DNA of 62,489 bases from Lachnospiraceae bacterium UBA7160 (GTDB taxonomy: Bacteria > Bacillota > Clostridia > Lachnospirales > Lachnospiraceae), in NCBI GenBank assembly GCA_002491565.1, contig DKWE01000015.1:17913-80401 (forward strand), in the 5' to 3' direction. The position numbers and the translations under genes were made by a program. Positions 1 to 8,070 of this stretch are shown here, one piece after another (the stretch's first letter is position 1; each line of letters starts with the position of its first letter). The notes beneath the pieces were generated by a model. It worked only from the letters and a program-made list of their open reading frames with translations. It did not search any database and had not been told where the DNA came from.

Positions 1-158
1 ATCATCATCCGGGATTCTTTTTGTATATGGGTTAGTTTCCTTACCGAGATGTATAGCAGAAAGTGCAAAAGAGTTTACCGGGTGCAAAGAAAGAGCTTCT
101 TTGCGAGTGTTCCATATGTACCAGCGTGCTTTGCATTTCTGTAAAAGTTCAAACTATC

Positions 159-1976
159 TTATCGGACACTGTACGGATTTACAAAAGTATCCGTAGGGTC
201 ATAGTACAGATTGGAAGCCTGCTTTGGCGGCCATTCAATCTGAATGTTGGTCGGCTTCGGTACACTGTCGGAAATAGTTACCGGTGTGCCGATCGGCACG
301 TTGTCAAACAGCCATTTCGCATGTTTCACTGAGAGCCGGATACACCCGGCGGAAGCCGGTGATCCAAGCTTGTTGTACTCCCAGGTCTCGAGAGAATACG
401 GGTTGTTGTACTGCGTATTCGGAACGGAATGGAAGAGAATATCGCTTGTGACATGAGAACAATACTGCCCCCAGCTCGGCCCCATCAGCTCGTGCCAATA
501 CAGTTTATCCCGGATAGAGTAGGTACCAAGCGGTGTGCTCACTCCGTTCTTGGCAGTAGAGCAGACAAATGCCTTGACCGGTGTACCTCCCCGGTATACG
601 ACAACGTAACATTCCGGAGAGGAATAGCTGCCGCGCTTGACTTTGATGCTCCATGCTCCGGTCGCGGTAACAGAAATTGCACCGCTTGTGCCAAAGTCGT
701 AAGTCTGACCGTCGATGGTATGCTTGCCGGTATACATCTTACCGGTATCCGGGTCAAAATAGTACTTCTTATTGTTTTCTGTAACCCAGCCAGTCTTCAT
801 GCCGCCATCCTGCTTGAAGTAGTACCAGTCGCCGTCGATCTTTGTGAATCCTACCATAGCAGCGCCGTAAGTACTGGAAGCCTTGTTTGGATTCAGGTAC
901 AGCATGCGGGTGCCATTTCCTTTCGTCCAGCCAGTCTGCATGACACCGGTCTCACGGTCGAAGAAATACTTCCGTCCTCCGATATCCGGCATCCAGCCAT
1001 GTGCCCGCACTCCGCTGCTCTTGGCATAATAGCGCTTATCACCAATGGTAATCCATCCGGTCTGCATAACCCCCTTCTTATTAAAATAATAATAACTCTT
1101 TTTGACCTTATACCATCCGTTTGAGAGCCGTGCTCCATTCTGTGCTTTGGGCAGACAGTATTTCTTCCCGTTCAGTGTCAGCCATCCTGTTATACGCTTG
1201 TAATCCTTGTTGTAATAGTAGTACTTGCCTTTGAGCTTGACCCAGCCGGTAACAGCAGCCCCATTTTTATTGCTGAAGAAATAATTGGACTTGCCAACCT
1301 TGACGGCACCGGTCATGCGGGCGCCTGTTGTCTTATTGAAAAAGTAATTCTTGCCCTCGACCTTTTGAATTCCGGTATACAGGACACCACTTGCGGATGC
1401 ATAGTAATAATTTCCGTCGTATTTCGACTGTCCGTAGGAGATCATCCGCCCGTCTTGCGTGATGTGGTAGAGCTTGCCGTTTATCTTAATCGTGCCAAGC
1501 TTAATCTGCCCGTTCTCATTGGCGTAGAAATACTTGCCATTGTACTTCACCCACTTATTGACAGCGAGAACCCCCTTCGTATTCTTGATGTAGTAATAGG
1601 TGTCAGTATCCTGTCCGAGGCGGACCATTGGATTGTTCCGGTCTGTATAGAGTCTGCCGTCAACAGGGCTGAAAAGATAAAGGTTCTCCCCGATCTTTAC
1701 GATGCCGGTGACGCGATAACCGGTCTGATCGTTGAAGTAGTAGACTCCTCCGCTGATGGTCTGTCGTCCGGTAAGCCGTTTGCCGCCCTTTGTATAAAAG
1801 ACGCCGGTCTGATCGGAATGCCAGCCGTCGGCAATCGTTGCGGTCCCTGCTTCGGTCTCAGGTTCTGCAGCATAGACTGTGGTCGGCTGAAGTCCCACAG
1901 AAGCCATCAGCCCGGAGGCTGAAAGCATGAGACCGGCCGCAGCGACAAAGGCAGCTGCCAGTTTTCTGATTTTCAT
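159..1976 (-). CDS. L,D-transpeptidase with cell-wall-binding repeats
   Basis: A 605-residue exported protein expected to cross-link peptidoglycan 3-3 bonds or anchor to the wall. The N-terminus is a signal peptide (KIRKLAAAF then a hydrophobic stretch to about residue 36). Residues of about 50-430 are a long run of Gly/aromatic repeats of about 20 residues (GWxxxxGKxYYF-like), the choline-binding/glucan-binding type. The C-terminal 170 residues form a YkuD domain with LFHSVPN and the catalytic motif SAGCIRLS, placing the nucleophile at Cys545; the usual SHGC histidine is alanine here, a variant also known in the family. The start ATG has its own promoter upstream (see 2100-2128). It stands alone on the minus strand. 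The repeat count makes it longer than most family members. Confident in the family, less so in the physiological substrate. Confidence 0.9.
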   Translation of the reverse strand: MKIRKLAAAFVAAAGLMLSASGLMASVGLQPTTVYAAEPETEAGTATIADGWHSDQTGVFYTKGGKRLTGRQTISGGVYYFNDQTGYRVTGIVKIGENLYLFSPVDGRLYTDRNNPMVRLGQDTDTYYYIKNTKGVLAVNKWVKYNGKYFYANENGQIKLGTIKINGKLYHITQDGRMISYGQSKYDGNYYYASASGVLYTGIQKVEGKNYFFNKTTGARMTGAVKVGKSNYFFSNKNGAAVTGWVKLKGKYYYYNKDYKRITGWLTLNGKKYCLPKAQNGARLSNGWYKVKKSYYYFNKKGVMQTGWITIGDKRYYAKSSGVRAHGWMPDIGGRKYFFDRETGVMQTGWTKGNGTRMLYLNPNKASSTYGAAMVGFTKIDGDWYYFKQDGGMKTGWVTENNKKYYFDPDTGKMYTGKHTIDGQTYDFGTSGAISVTATGAWSIKVKRGSYSSPECYVVVYRGGTPVKAFVCSTAKNGVSTPLGTYSIRDKLYWHELMGPSWGQYCSHVTSDILFHSVPNTQYNNPYSLETWEYNKLGSPASAGCIRLSVKHAKWLFDNVPIGTPVTISDSVPKPTNIQIEWPPKQASNLYYDPTDTFVNPYSVR

Positions 1977-2099
1977 GGTACAAAATTCCTCCCCTTTTGT
2001 GTGCTTCAGAGATCACTCCATACAGTACCAGCCAGAATCCATCTGACAGGGTGAAAAATGGAAGATTCTGAATGAATATATACACATAGTATCATGCCC

Positions 2100-2128
2100 A
2101 TTATACCTGCTGCCTGAACGGAATGCAA
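2100..2128 (-). promoter_or_regulatory. sigma-A promoter of the L,D-transpeptidase
   Basis: Read on the minus strand: TTGCAT, 17-base spacer, TATAAT. The -10 box lies at 2105-2100 and the -35 box at 2128-2123. Transcription would start near 2093, leaving a leader of about 115 bases before the start codon at 1976. Confidence 0.7.
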
Positions 2129-2149
2129 GAAAAGGGCAGGGAAAATTTT

Positions 2150-2174
2150 CTTAACTTTCTTTCAAAAAGTTAAG
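2150..2174. repeat. AT-rich inverted repeat between divergent promoters
   Basis: CTTAACTTT at 2150-2158 pairs with AAAGTTAAG at 2166-2174 (9 bp, 7-base loop). It lies just upstream of the minus-strand promoter, where an operator could sit. It is too AT-rich to be a convincing terminator. Confidence 0.4.
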
Positions 2175-2327
2175 AAAAAATTAAGGAACGAAATGGGCTT
2201 CTTTCCCCGCAGGTTTCGTTTAGTCAGCCGATGTCTGGGGAGGTACGTAGCCATGTTTGCACGGATATTTCTTATGCCGGATGCGGACTTACCTATGCCG
2301 GTGTGCTTTTTGCTGCTTCTTTCCATG

Positions 2328-2356
2328 TTGTCATTTTAGGAGAAGTGTTTTATAAT
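2328..2356 (+). promoter_or_regulatory. sigma-A promoter of the glycan-synthesis pair
   Basis: TTGTCA at 2328-2333, 17-base spacer, TATAAT at 2351-2356. This gives a leader of about 235 bases before the sugar transferase start at 2599. Apart from this promoter, the divergent promoter and a dispersed repeat, I see no gene in 1977-2598; the 61-codon frame at 2231-2416 overlaps the promoter and has no ribosome site. Confidence 0.65.
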
Positions 2357-2521
2357 GTGTCAGTAGTCTTCGCATCAGGATTGATTGTGGATCGATTGTG
2401 CGGAGGCGGGATTTAAATTATGAACCTATAGGGGTGTCTGCCACAAGGTCCACAAGGTATCTGTGGATGATGCGGCTGGATGTCATTAACGGAATGACAG
2501 GATGCTGGGGTTAATAAATAT

Positions 2522-2560
2522 CAGACAGATTTGTTTCGCACTTCGTGCTCCCACAATCTT
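2522..2560 (+). repeat. dispersed intergenic repeat, copy A
   Basis: This 39-base stretch (starts CAGACAGATTTG, then TTTCGCACTTCGTGCTCCCA, ends CAATCT) recurs as a reverse complement at about 14041-14078 with a few substitutions and one indel. It holds a small hairpin, GCAC-TTC-GTGC. It lies in the leader of the sugar transferase gene. Confidence 0.7.
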
Positions 2561-2598
2561 TGAGGCACGCTTTGCCGCGAAAGAAGGAAGGATTATTC

Positions 2599-4041
2599 AT
2601 GCGTAAACGGGAAAGATACAAGAGGCTGATTATGTTTTTCGCTTCTGTAATGATTGTAGCGGTGCAGACGGGAGTTTTTGCCTATGCGTGGTTCCATGAT
2701 TACTATACGAAGGAGGTCATTGGACGGCTGTATGGGTACTGGGGACACTGGGCGCTGCTCGTGCTGTATGCAGTGATGGTGGTACTCGTATCGAAGCTGT
2801 TTTCCGCGTTTAAGGTAGGATATATGCGGATTCTCGATGTGCTGTTGTCGCAGATATTCTCGGTGTTGGTGGTAAACGCGTTTGAGTACCTGCAGCTGGC
2901 GCTGATCGGGCGCTGGCGTTTTCTGACACACCTGGAACCGATGCTGCGCGTGACAGGGATCAATTTGGCCGCAGTGATTTTATGGGTTCTGTTTATGCGC
3001 TGGATCTATGCGCGGATTTATCCGCCGCACCAGGTGCTGCTGGTCTATGACCGGTATGGTCCAAAGCAGATGATGAAGAAAATGTCAGAGCGGCGCGACA
3101 AATATATTGTGGCGGGGACCATGTCACTGGACAATGGGCTGGAGCGGATCAAGCAGGAGATTCCGAAGTTTCAGGCGGTCATGATCGGAGATTTGCCGTC
3201 GCACGAGCGAAACGCGATCCTGAAGTATTGTTTTGAGCAGAACATCCGCTGCTACTGCCAGCCGAAGATTTCGGATATCATGATTATGGCCTCCGAAAAA
3301 ATTCATATGTTTGATACGCCGCTGCTGTTGTTTCGGAACAGCGGACTGACCGTGGAGAAGCAGTTCTTCAAGCGGGTATTTGATGTGATCTGTGCTTTTG
3401 TGATGCTGGTCGTGCTTTCTCCGGTGATGCTTCTGATTGCGCTGCTGGTGAAACTGTATGATGGAGGGCCGGTGCTCTATAAGCAGGACCGTCTGACAAA
3501 GGATGGAGCGGTATTTCAGGTGTATAAGTTCCGCAGTATGCGGGTCGATTCGGAGAAGAATGGCGCACGGCTGGCGATGAAAGGGGACAGCCGGGTGACA
3601 CCGGTAGGAAAGGTGCTTCGGAATATTCATTTTGATGAATTGCCTCAGCTGCTGAATATTCTGAAGGGTGACATGTCCATGGTGGGACCGCGGCCCGAAC
3701 GTCCGGAAATTGCGGCGCAGTATACGAAAGAGATTCCGGAATTTCCTTACCGGCTAAAGGTCAAGGCAGGTCTGACCGGGTATGCGCAGGTGTATGGGAA
3801 ATACAATACAACACCGTATGATAAGCTGAAGCTGGATTTGACGTATATTGAAAATTACTCCTTCCTGCTGGATTTGCAGCTGATTGCGACGACCGTCAAA
3901 ATTTTATTCCAGAAGGAAAATACGGAAGGGGTCGAGCAGTGGCAGCAGACCGCGTCGCGGAAGGACGGCGCAAAAGAGAGTGGAAAACAGCAGAAGCAGA
4001 CTGCGCAGAAAAGAAGGCAGGAAGGAAAGGACGAGTTGTAA
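2599..4041 (+). CDS. polyprenyl-phosphate sugar-1-phosphate transferase
   Basis: A 480-residue membrane enzyme of the WbaP/CpsE/WcaJ class (bacterial sugar transferase domain). It would load the first sugar phosphate onto undecaprenyl phosphate to begin an exopolysaccharide or capsule unit. The N-terminal half holds about four hydrophobic helices. A fifth precedes the catalytic domain, whose signatures are KRVFDV, YKQDRLTKDG, KFRSM, DELPQLLNILKGDMSMVGPRPE and AGLTGYAQVYGKYN. ATG 2599 is chosen because AAGGAAGGA lies 8 bases before it; an upstream in-frame ATG at 2545 has no such site. The last 35 residues are a charged Gln/Lys-rich tail. The gene is followed directly by a GT2 glycosyltransferase, consistent with one polysaccharide pathway. 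Confidence 0.9.
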   Translation: MRKRERYKRLIMFFASVMIVAVQTGVFAYAWFHDYYTKEVIGRLYGYWGHWALLVLYAVMVVLVSKLFSAFKVGYMRILDVLLSQIFSVLVVNAFEYLQLALIGRWRFLTHLEPMLRVTGINLAAVILWVLFMRWIYARIYPPHQVLLVYDRYGPKQMMKKMSERRDKYIVAGTMSLDNGLERIKQEIPKFQAVMIGDLPSHERNAILKYCFEQNIRCYCQPKISDIMIMASEKIHMFDTPLLLFRNSGLTVEKQFFKRVFDVICAFVMLVVLSPVMLLIALLVKLYDGGPVLYKQDRLTKDGAVFQVYKFRSMRVDSEKNGARLAMKGDSRVTPVGKVLRNIHFDELPQLLNILKGDMSMVGPRPERPEIAAQYTKEIPEFPYRLKVKAGLTGYAQVYGKYNTTPYDKLKLDLTYIENYSFLLDLQLIATTVKILFQKENTEGVEQWQQTASRKDGAKESGKQQKQTAQKRRQEGKDEL

Positions 4042-4143
4042 ACGCTGCAAAGACAGCGGGGGACAGTATAAGTGAGCCATGAAACGATAGCAGATAGCAG
4101 CAGAATAAACCATGCGGAACGGACAGAAGGAGGAGGGGAGCAG

Positions 4144-4902
4144 ATGGCGGATCTGGTTTCGGTGATTATCCCGGCATACCGGTGTGCAGGGACGATTGAA
4201 CAGGCGATAGACTCTGTGCTGGCGCAGGAGGTGCCGCTGGAGCTGATCGTGCTCGATGACATGTCTCCGGATGATCTGGACCGGGTGATGGAGCGGTATC
4301 AGGCGGACGGCCGGGTGCGCTATGTGAAAAATGGAAGAAATCTTGGTGCGTCTGGTACGCGCAACCGGGGTGTGCAGCTGGCGCGCGGGAATTATGTGGC
4401 GTTTCTCGATGCAGACGACTGGTGGGAGGCCGGAAAGCTGAGAAAGCAGCTGGAGCTGCTGAAGAGAGAGCATGCAGTGCTCTGTTCAACCGCGCGGGAA
4501 CTGGTGACGCCGGACGGGAAAAAGACGGGGCGTGTAATCCCGGTGCGGACAGAGATCACCTACCGTGCTCTGCTGAGGCACAACTGCATCAACTGCTCCT
4601 CTGTCCTGATGCAGGCAGCGGTTGCGTGTGAATTCCCGATGGAGCATGAGGACAGCCATGAGGATTATATTCTGTGGATGCGGATTTTGAGAAAATACGG
4701 GAGGGCGGTTGCCGTCAATGAACCGCTTTTGAATTATCGTCTGAGTGCGGGCGGCAAATCGGGCAGCAAGTGGAAGTCCGCACGGATGACGTATCAGGCT
4801 TACCGCTATGCAGGGTTCGGGTATCCTGAGGCATTCTGGCGTTTTCTCGTCTATGCGGCGAATGGTGTGTGGAAATATGCGAGGGCGTATCTGAAGGTGT
4901 GA
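4144..4902 (+). CDS. family 2 glycosyltransferase
   Basis: A 252-residue cytoplasmic-facing GT-A enzyme. VSVIIPAYRCAGTIEQAIDS opens the fold, VLDDMSPDD is the nucleotide-sugar acidic motif, NLGASGTRNRGVQLARG follows, and FLDADDWW contains the DxD metal site. It probably adds a sugar to the lipid-linked unit begun by the preceding transferase. ATG 4144 is preferred because AAGGAGGAGGGG lies 5-8 bases upstream; a GTG at 4072 would add 24 residues with no family counterpart. The sugar donor cannot be read from the sequence. No transmembrane segment is evident, although the C-terminus (VYAANGVWKYARAYLKV) could be amphipathic. Confidence 0.88.
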   Translation: MADLVSVIIPAYRCAGTIEQAIDSVLAQEVPLELIVLDDMSPDDLDRVMERYQADGRVRYVKNGRNLGASGTRNRGVQLARGNYVAFLDADDWWEAGKLRKQLELLKREHAVLCSTARELVTPDGKKTGRVIPVRTEITYRALLRHNCINCSSVLMQAAVACEFPMEHEDSHEDYILWMRILRKYGRAVAVNEPLLNYRLSAGGKSGSKWKSARMTYQAYRYAGFGYPEAFWRFLVYAANGVWKYARAYLKV

Positions 4903-4917
4903 ATTTTAGTGGCTGCA

Positions 4918-4928
4918 TGAACAGTAAC
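4918..4928 (-). repeat. dispersed motif TGAACAGTAAC (solo end)
   Basis: TGAACAGTAAC is the reverse complement of GTTACTGTTCA, the end motif seen in the MITE-like element at 41185-41337 and at several other intergenic places. No partner end is nearby. It may be a remnant. Confidence 0.4.
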
Positions 4929-4963
4929 AGAAAAAAGCCCATCACCGCACACAAACTGTATTT

Positions 4964-4991
4964 TTGCTTGCAGGGCGGGTGGCAGTATGAT
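4964..4991 (+). promoter_or_regulatory. possible promoter of the pyr genes
   Basis: TTGCTT at 4964-4969, 16-base spacer, TATGAT at 4986-4991, giving a leader of about 120 bases before pyrF. I could not find a clear PyrR-binding hairpin in that leader. Confidence 0.4.
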
Positions 4992-5120
4992 AGAATACCG
5001 GGAAAGCCTCAGCACAGCCTGTGCGCTGGCTATTTGAAACAGGCGGAGGGACGTCTGCAGGCTGTCTGGGCGAGAACAGGATGACTTATAAGCGTTGAAA
5101 AATCGATGGAGGATGAGACG

Positions 5121-6047
5121 ATGATAGAGAAGCTGATTGCAAAGATACAGGAGACAAAGGCACCGGTGGTAGTCGGACTGGATCCGATGCTGGCGTATAT
5201 TCCGGAGCAGGTAAAGGCAGCAGCATTTGCAGAGTTTGGAGAGACTCTGGAGGGTGCTGCGGAAGCCGTGTGGCAGTTTAACCGCGCAATTGTCGATGAG
5301 GTATATGATCTGATTCCGGCGGTGAAGCCGCAGATCGCGATGTATGAGCAGTTTGGAATTCCGGGGCTTCAGGCATTTAAGCGCACGGTAGACTACTGTC
5401 ATGAGAAGGGATTAGTCGTGATCGGCGACGTGAAGCGCGGCGATATCGGCTCAACCTCTGCAGCCTATGCGACGGCGCATCTTGGCTCCGTGCAGGTGGG
5501 CAGCGCGCAGCTGGTTCCATTTGGCGAGGATTTTGCAACGGTGAATCCGTATCTTGGTTCGGACGGTGTGAAACCGTTTCTGGAGGTGTGCAAATCGGAG
5601 GATAAGGGCATTTTTGTGCTGGTGAAGACCTCCAATCCGTCGAGCGGAGAATTTCAGGACCGTCTGGTAGACGGAAAGCCGCTGTATGAGCTGGTCGGCG
5701 AGAAGGTGGCAGAGTGGGCAGAAACTTGTATGAACGGGCAGTACAGCGAGGTTGGCGCGGTAGTCGGCGCGACGTACCCGGAGATGGGAAAGGTGCTGCG
5801 CAAGGTGATGCCGAAGTCCTTTATCCTGGTGCCAGGGTATGGTGCGCAGGGTGGTAAGGCGGCGGATCTGGTACATTATTTCAATGAGGATGGTTTGGGC
5901 GCGATTGTAAATTCTTCACGCGGGATCATCGCGGCGTATCGGCAGGAGAAATATGCGGCCTTTGGGCCGGAGCATTTTGCACAGGCAAGCCGTGCAGCGG
6001 TCGGGGATATGATAGCGGATATTAATCAGGCGCTGGAAAATCGATAG
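5121..6047 (+). CDS. pyrF: orotidine 5'-phosphate decarboxylase
   Basis: A 308-residue enzyme converting OMP to UMP, the last step of UMP synthesis. Its length and the motif IGDVKRGDIGSTSAAYA mark the long type-2 (mycobacterial-like) PyrF rather than the 240-residue E. coli type; this motif carries the catalytic Lys/Asp array. VVGLDPM near the N-terminus and VPGYGAQGG near the C-terminus are the other landmarks. ATG 5121 is favoured by GGAGG at 5108-5112; ATG 5106 would overlap that site. It heads a cluster with pyrK and pyrD, but carA, carB, pyrB, pyrC and pyrE are absent from the window. Confidence 0.95.
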   Translation: MIEKLIAKIQETKAPVVVGLDPMLAYIPEQVKAAAFAEFGETLEGAAEAVWQFNRAIVDEVYDLIPAVKPQIAMYEQFGIPGLQAFKRTVDYCHEKGLVVIGDVKRGDIGSTSAAYATAHLGSVQVGSAQLVPFGEDFATVNPYLGSDGVKPFLEVCKSEDKGIFVLVKTSNPSSGEFQDRLVDGKPLYELVGEKVAEWAETCMNGQYSEVGAVVGATYPEMGKVLRKVMPKSFILVPGYGAQGGKAADLVHYFNEDGLGAIVNSSRGIIAAYRQEKYAAFGPEHFAQASRAAVGDMIADINQALENR

Positions 6048-6090
6048 GGCCTGCACAAAGAAAAGACAGGAAATAGAAAGAGGCGGAAAG

Positions 6091-6882
6091 ATGGCGGAGA
6101 AATACCGGGAATCCGCGCGTGTGCTCGCACAGGAGCAGCTTGCGGATCAGATTTACAGTATGTGGCTTCAGACAGACCAGGTGGCAGGTGCGGCGCGGCC
6201 GGGGCAGTTTCTTTCTTTATATAGTAAGGACACGGGGAAGCTGCTTCCAAGGCCGATCAGCATCTGTGAGCTTGACCGGGCGCAGGGACGGGTACGGCTT
6301 GTCTATCGTGTGACAGGGAAGGGAACCGGAACAGAGGAATTCAGTACGTATCAGGCAGGCGACCATGTGGATATCCTGGGCCCATTGGGGAATGGATTTC
6401 CGTTTGAGCGTGCGAAAGGGAAAACTTGCTTCCTGATCGGGGGAGGGATCGGAATTCCACCGATGGTACAGCTTGCGAAGGAGCTGGACGAAGCTGCGCA
6501 GACAATGGCAGTGGTGGGATACCGGGACAGCAGCACCTTTTTGGAGGGGGAGCTGTCGGAGCATGCTGCTTGCTATCTGGCAACAGAGGACGGGAGTCTC
6601 GGCACGAAGGGAACGGTGCTGGACTGCATCCGGGAAAATGGCCTGAAAGCGGATGTGATGTTTGCCTGTGGGCCGCTGCCGATGCTGCGGGCGCTCAAGA
6701 CATATGCAAAGGAGCAGGGAATCGAGTGCTGGATTTCGATGGAGGAGCGCATGGCGTGCGGAATCGGGGCATGTCTGGCGTGCGTGTGCCAGTCGGTTGA
6801 GGTAGACGCGCATTCACAGGTGCATAATAAGCGCGTGTGTAAAGAAGGACCAGTCTTCCTTGCGGATGAGGTGGAGTTATAG
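6091..6882 (+). CDS. pyrK: dihydroorotate dehydrogenase electron transfer subunit
   Basis: A 263-residue iron-sulfur flavoprotein that passes electrons from the PyrD subunit to NAD in the class 1B enzyme. The N-terminal FAD-binding barrel has PRPISICE. GPLGNGF and LIGGGIGIPPMVQLAKEL belong to the NAD-binding part. The C-terminal [2Fe-2S] ligands are seen in ERMACGIGACLACVCQ plus the later Cys of RVCKEGPVF. GAAAGAGGCGG precedes the ATG. It lies 43 bases after pyrF and 114 before pyrD, so co-transcription is likely. Confidence 0.94.
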   Translation: MAEKYRESARVLAQEQLADQIYSMWLQTDQVAGAARPGQFLSLYSKDTGKLLPRPISICELDRAQGRVRLVYRVTGKGTGTEEFSTYQAGDHVDILGPLGNGFPFERAKGKTCFLIGGGIGIPPMVQLAKELDEAAQTMAVVGYRDSSTFLEGELSEHAACYLATEDGSLGTKGTVLDCIRENGLKADVMFACGPLPMLRALKTYAKEQGIECWISMEERMACGIGACLACVCQSVEVDAHSQVHNKRVCKEGPVFLADEVEL

Positions 6883-6996
6883 GAAAACGCAGTCTTTGCG
6901 GACAGACGGATGGGCTGCTTATGCTTGAGCCGGGCAGACAGATGTGCTGTCATTGCAGCAGGGCCTGTGCCGGCAGGCATGGAAGGATCAATAGAT

Positions 6997-7902
6997 ATGG
7001 TAGATTTAAGAGTAAAGATTGCCGGAGTAGAGCTGAAAAATCCGGTGATGACGGCATCCGGGACGTTTGGTTCCGGAATGGAATACAGTGAATTTGTGGA
7101 TCTGTCGCAGCTGGGAGCAGTTGTGACAAAGGGTGTGGCAAATGTACCCTGGCCGGGCAATCCGACTCCGCGTGTCGCAGAAATACGCGGCGGGATGATG
7201 AATGCGATTGGACTGCAGAATCCGGGGATTGACGTATTTTGCAGCAGGGATATTCCCTTTTTGAAGCAGCAGAATGCTACAATTATCGTAAATGTGTGTG
7301 GCAGGACGACAGAGGATTACTGTGAGGTTGTGGAGCGTCTGGCAGATGAGCCGGTCGATATGCTGGAAATCAATATCTCCTGTCCAAATGTCAGGTGCGG
7401 AGGGATCGCGTTCGGTCAGGACCCAAAGGCGGTAGAGGCAATCACCCGCGAGGTCCGGCGTCATGCGAAGCAGCCGGTTATCATGAAGCTGAGTCCAAAT
7501 GTGACGGATATCACAGAGACGGCGCGGGCGGCTGAAGCGGGAGGCGCAGACGCATTGTCGCTGATTAATACGCTGACCGGCATGAAAATCAACATTCACA
7601 GGCGGACCTTTGCGCTGGCGAATCAGACGGGCGGTGTATCCGGTCCGGCGATTCATCCGATTGCGGTGCGGATGGTATATCAGACGGCGCAGGCTGTCGG
7701 CATTCCGATTATCGGAATGGGCGGGATCCAGATGGCGGAGGATGCGATTGAATTTCTTCTGGCAGGCGCAACGGCTGTCGCGGTTGGTACCGCGAATTTC
7801 CGGAATCCGGCTGTGACCTTGGAGGTCATTGACGGAATCCGCGCGTACATGGAGCAGTACAAAGTGGAACGTGTCACGGAGCTGGTTGGCGCGGTGAGGT
7901 AA
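6997..7902 (+). CDS. pyrD: dihydroorotate dehydrogenase, class 1B catalytic subunit
   Basis: A 301-residue FMN enzyme oxidising dihydroorotate to orotate, partner of PyrK. It begins LRVKIAGVELKNPVMTASGTFGSG. NPGIDVF, INISCPNVRCGG (with the catalytic-loop Cys of class 1B) and PIIGMGGIQMAEDAIEFLLAGA (phosphate site for FMN) are clear. ATG 6997 is chosen because GGAAGGA lies 9 bases upstream and the protein then starts at the usual family position; an in-frame ATG at 6910 would add 29 residues without a counterpart. Confidence 0.95.
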   Translation: MVDLRVKIAGVELKNPVMTASGTFGSGMEYSEFVDLSQLGAVVTKGVANVPWPGNPTPRVAEIRGGMMNAIGLQNPGIDVFCSRDIPFLKQQNATIIVNVCGRTTEDYCEVVERLADEPVDMLEINISCPNVRCGGIAFGQDPKAVEAITREVRRHAKQPVIMKLSPNVTDITETARAAEAGGADALSLINTLTGMKINIHRRTFALANQTGGVSGPAIHPIAVRMVYQTAQAVGIPIIGMGGIQMAEDAIEFLLAGATAVAVGTANFRNPAVTLEVIDGIRAYMEQYKVERVTELVGAVR

Positions 7903-8070
7903 CAGCGATTCCCGTTGCAACGCTGTAAGCCTGATCCCTCGCTGCTTGCAGCGGGAGATTTGATATGCGCTTAGCTATAGGCAGCATGAGCAGGTGTGCG
8001 TTGCGGACATCTGGTAAGTCTAAGAAAAAGTCTGGTGTGGGCATGCATATGCAGGAAAGGAAGCGGCAAA

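Noticed and set aside
429..1124. Long plus-strand open frame opposite the L,D-transpeptidase
   Set aside because: It is the mirror of the repeat-rich gene; no ribosome site and no recognisable protein.
2231..2416. 61-codon hydrophobic frame
   Set aside because: It spans the promoter at 2328-2356 and lacks a ribosome site.
5000..5120. PyrR attenuator before pyrF
   Set aside because: No PyrR-binding consensus and no terminator with T-run could be found.
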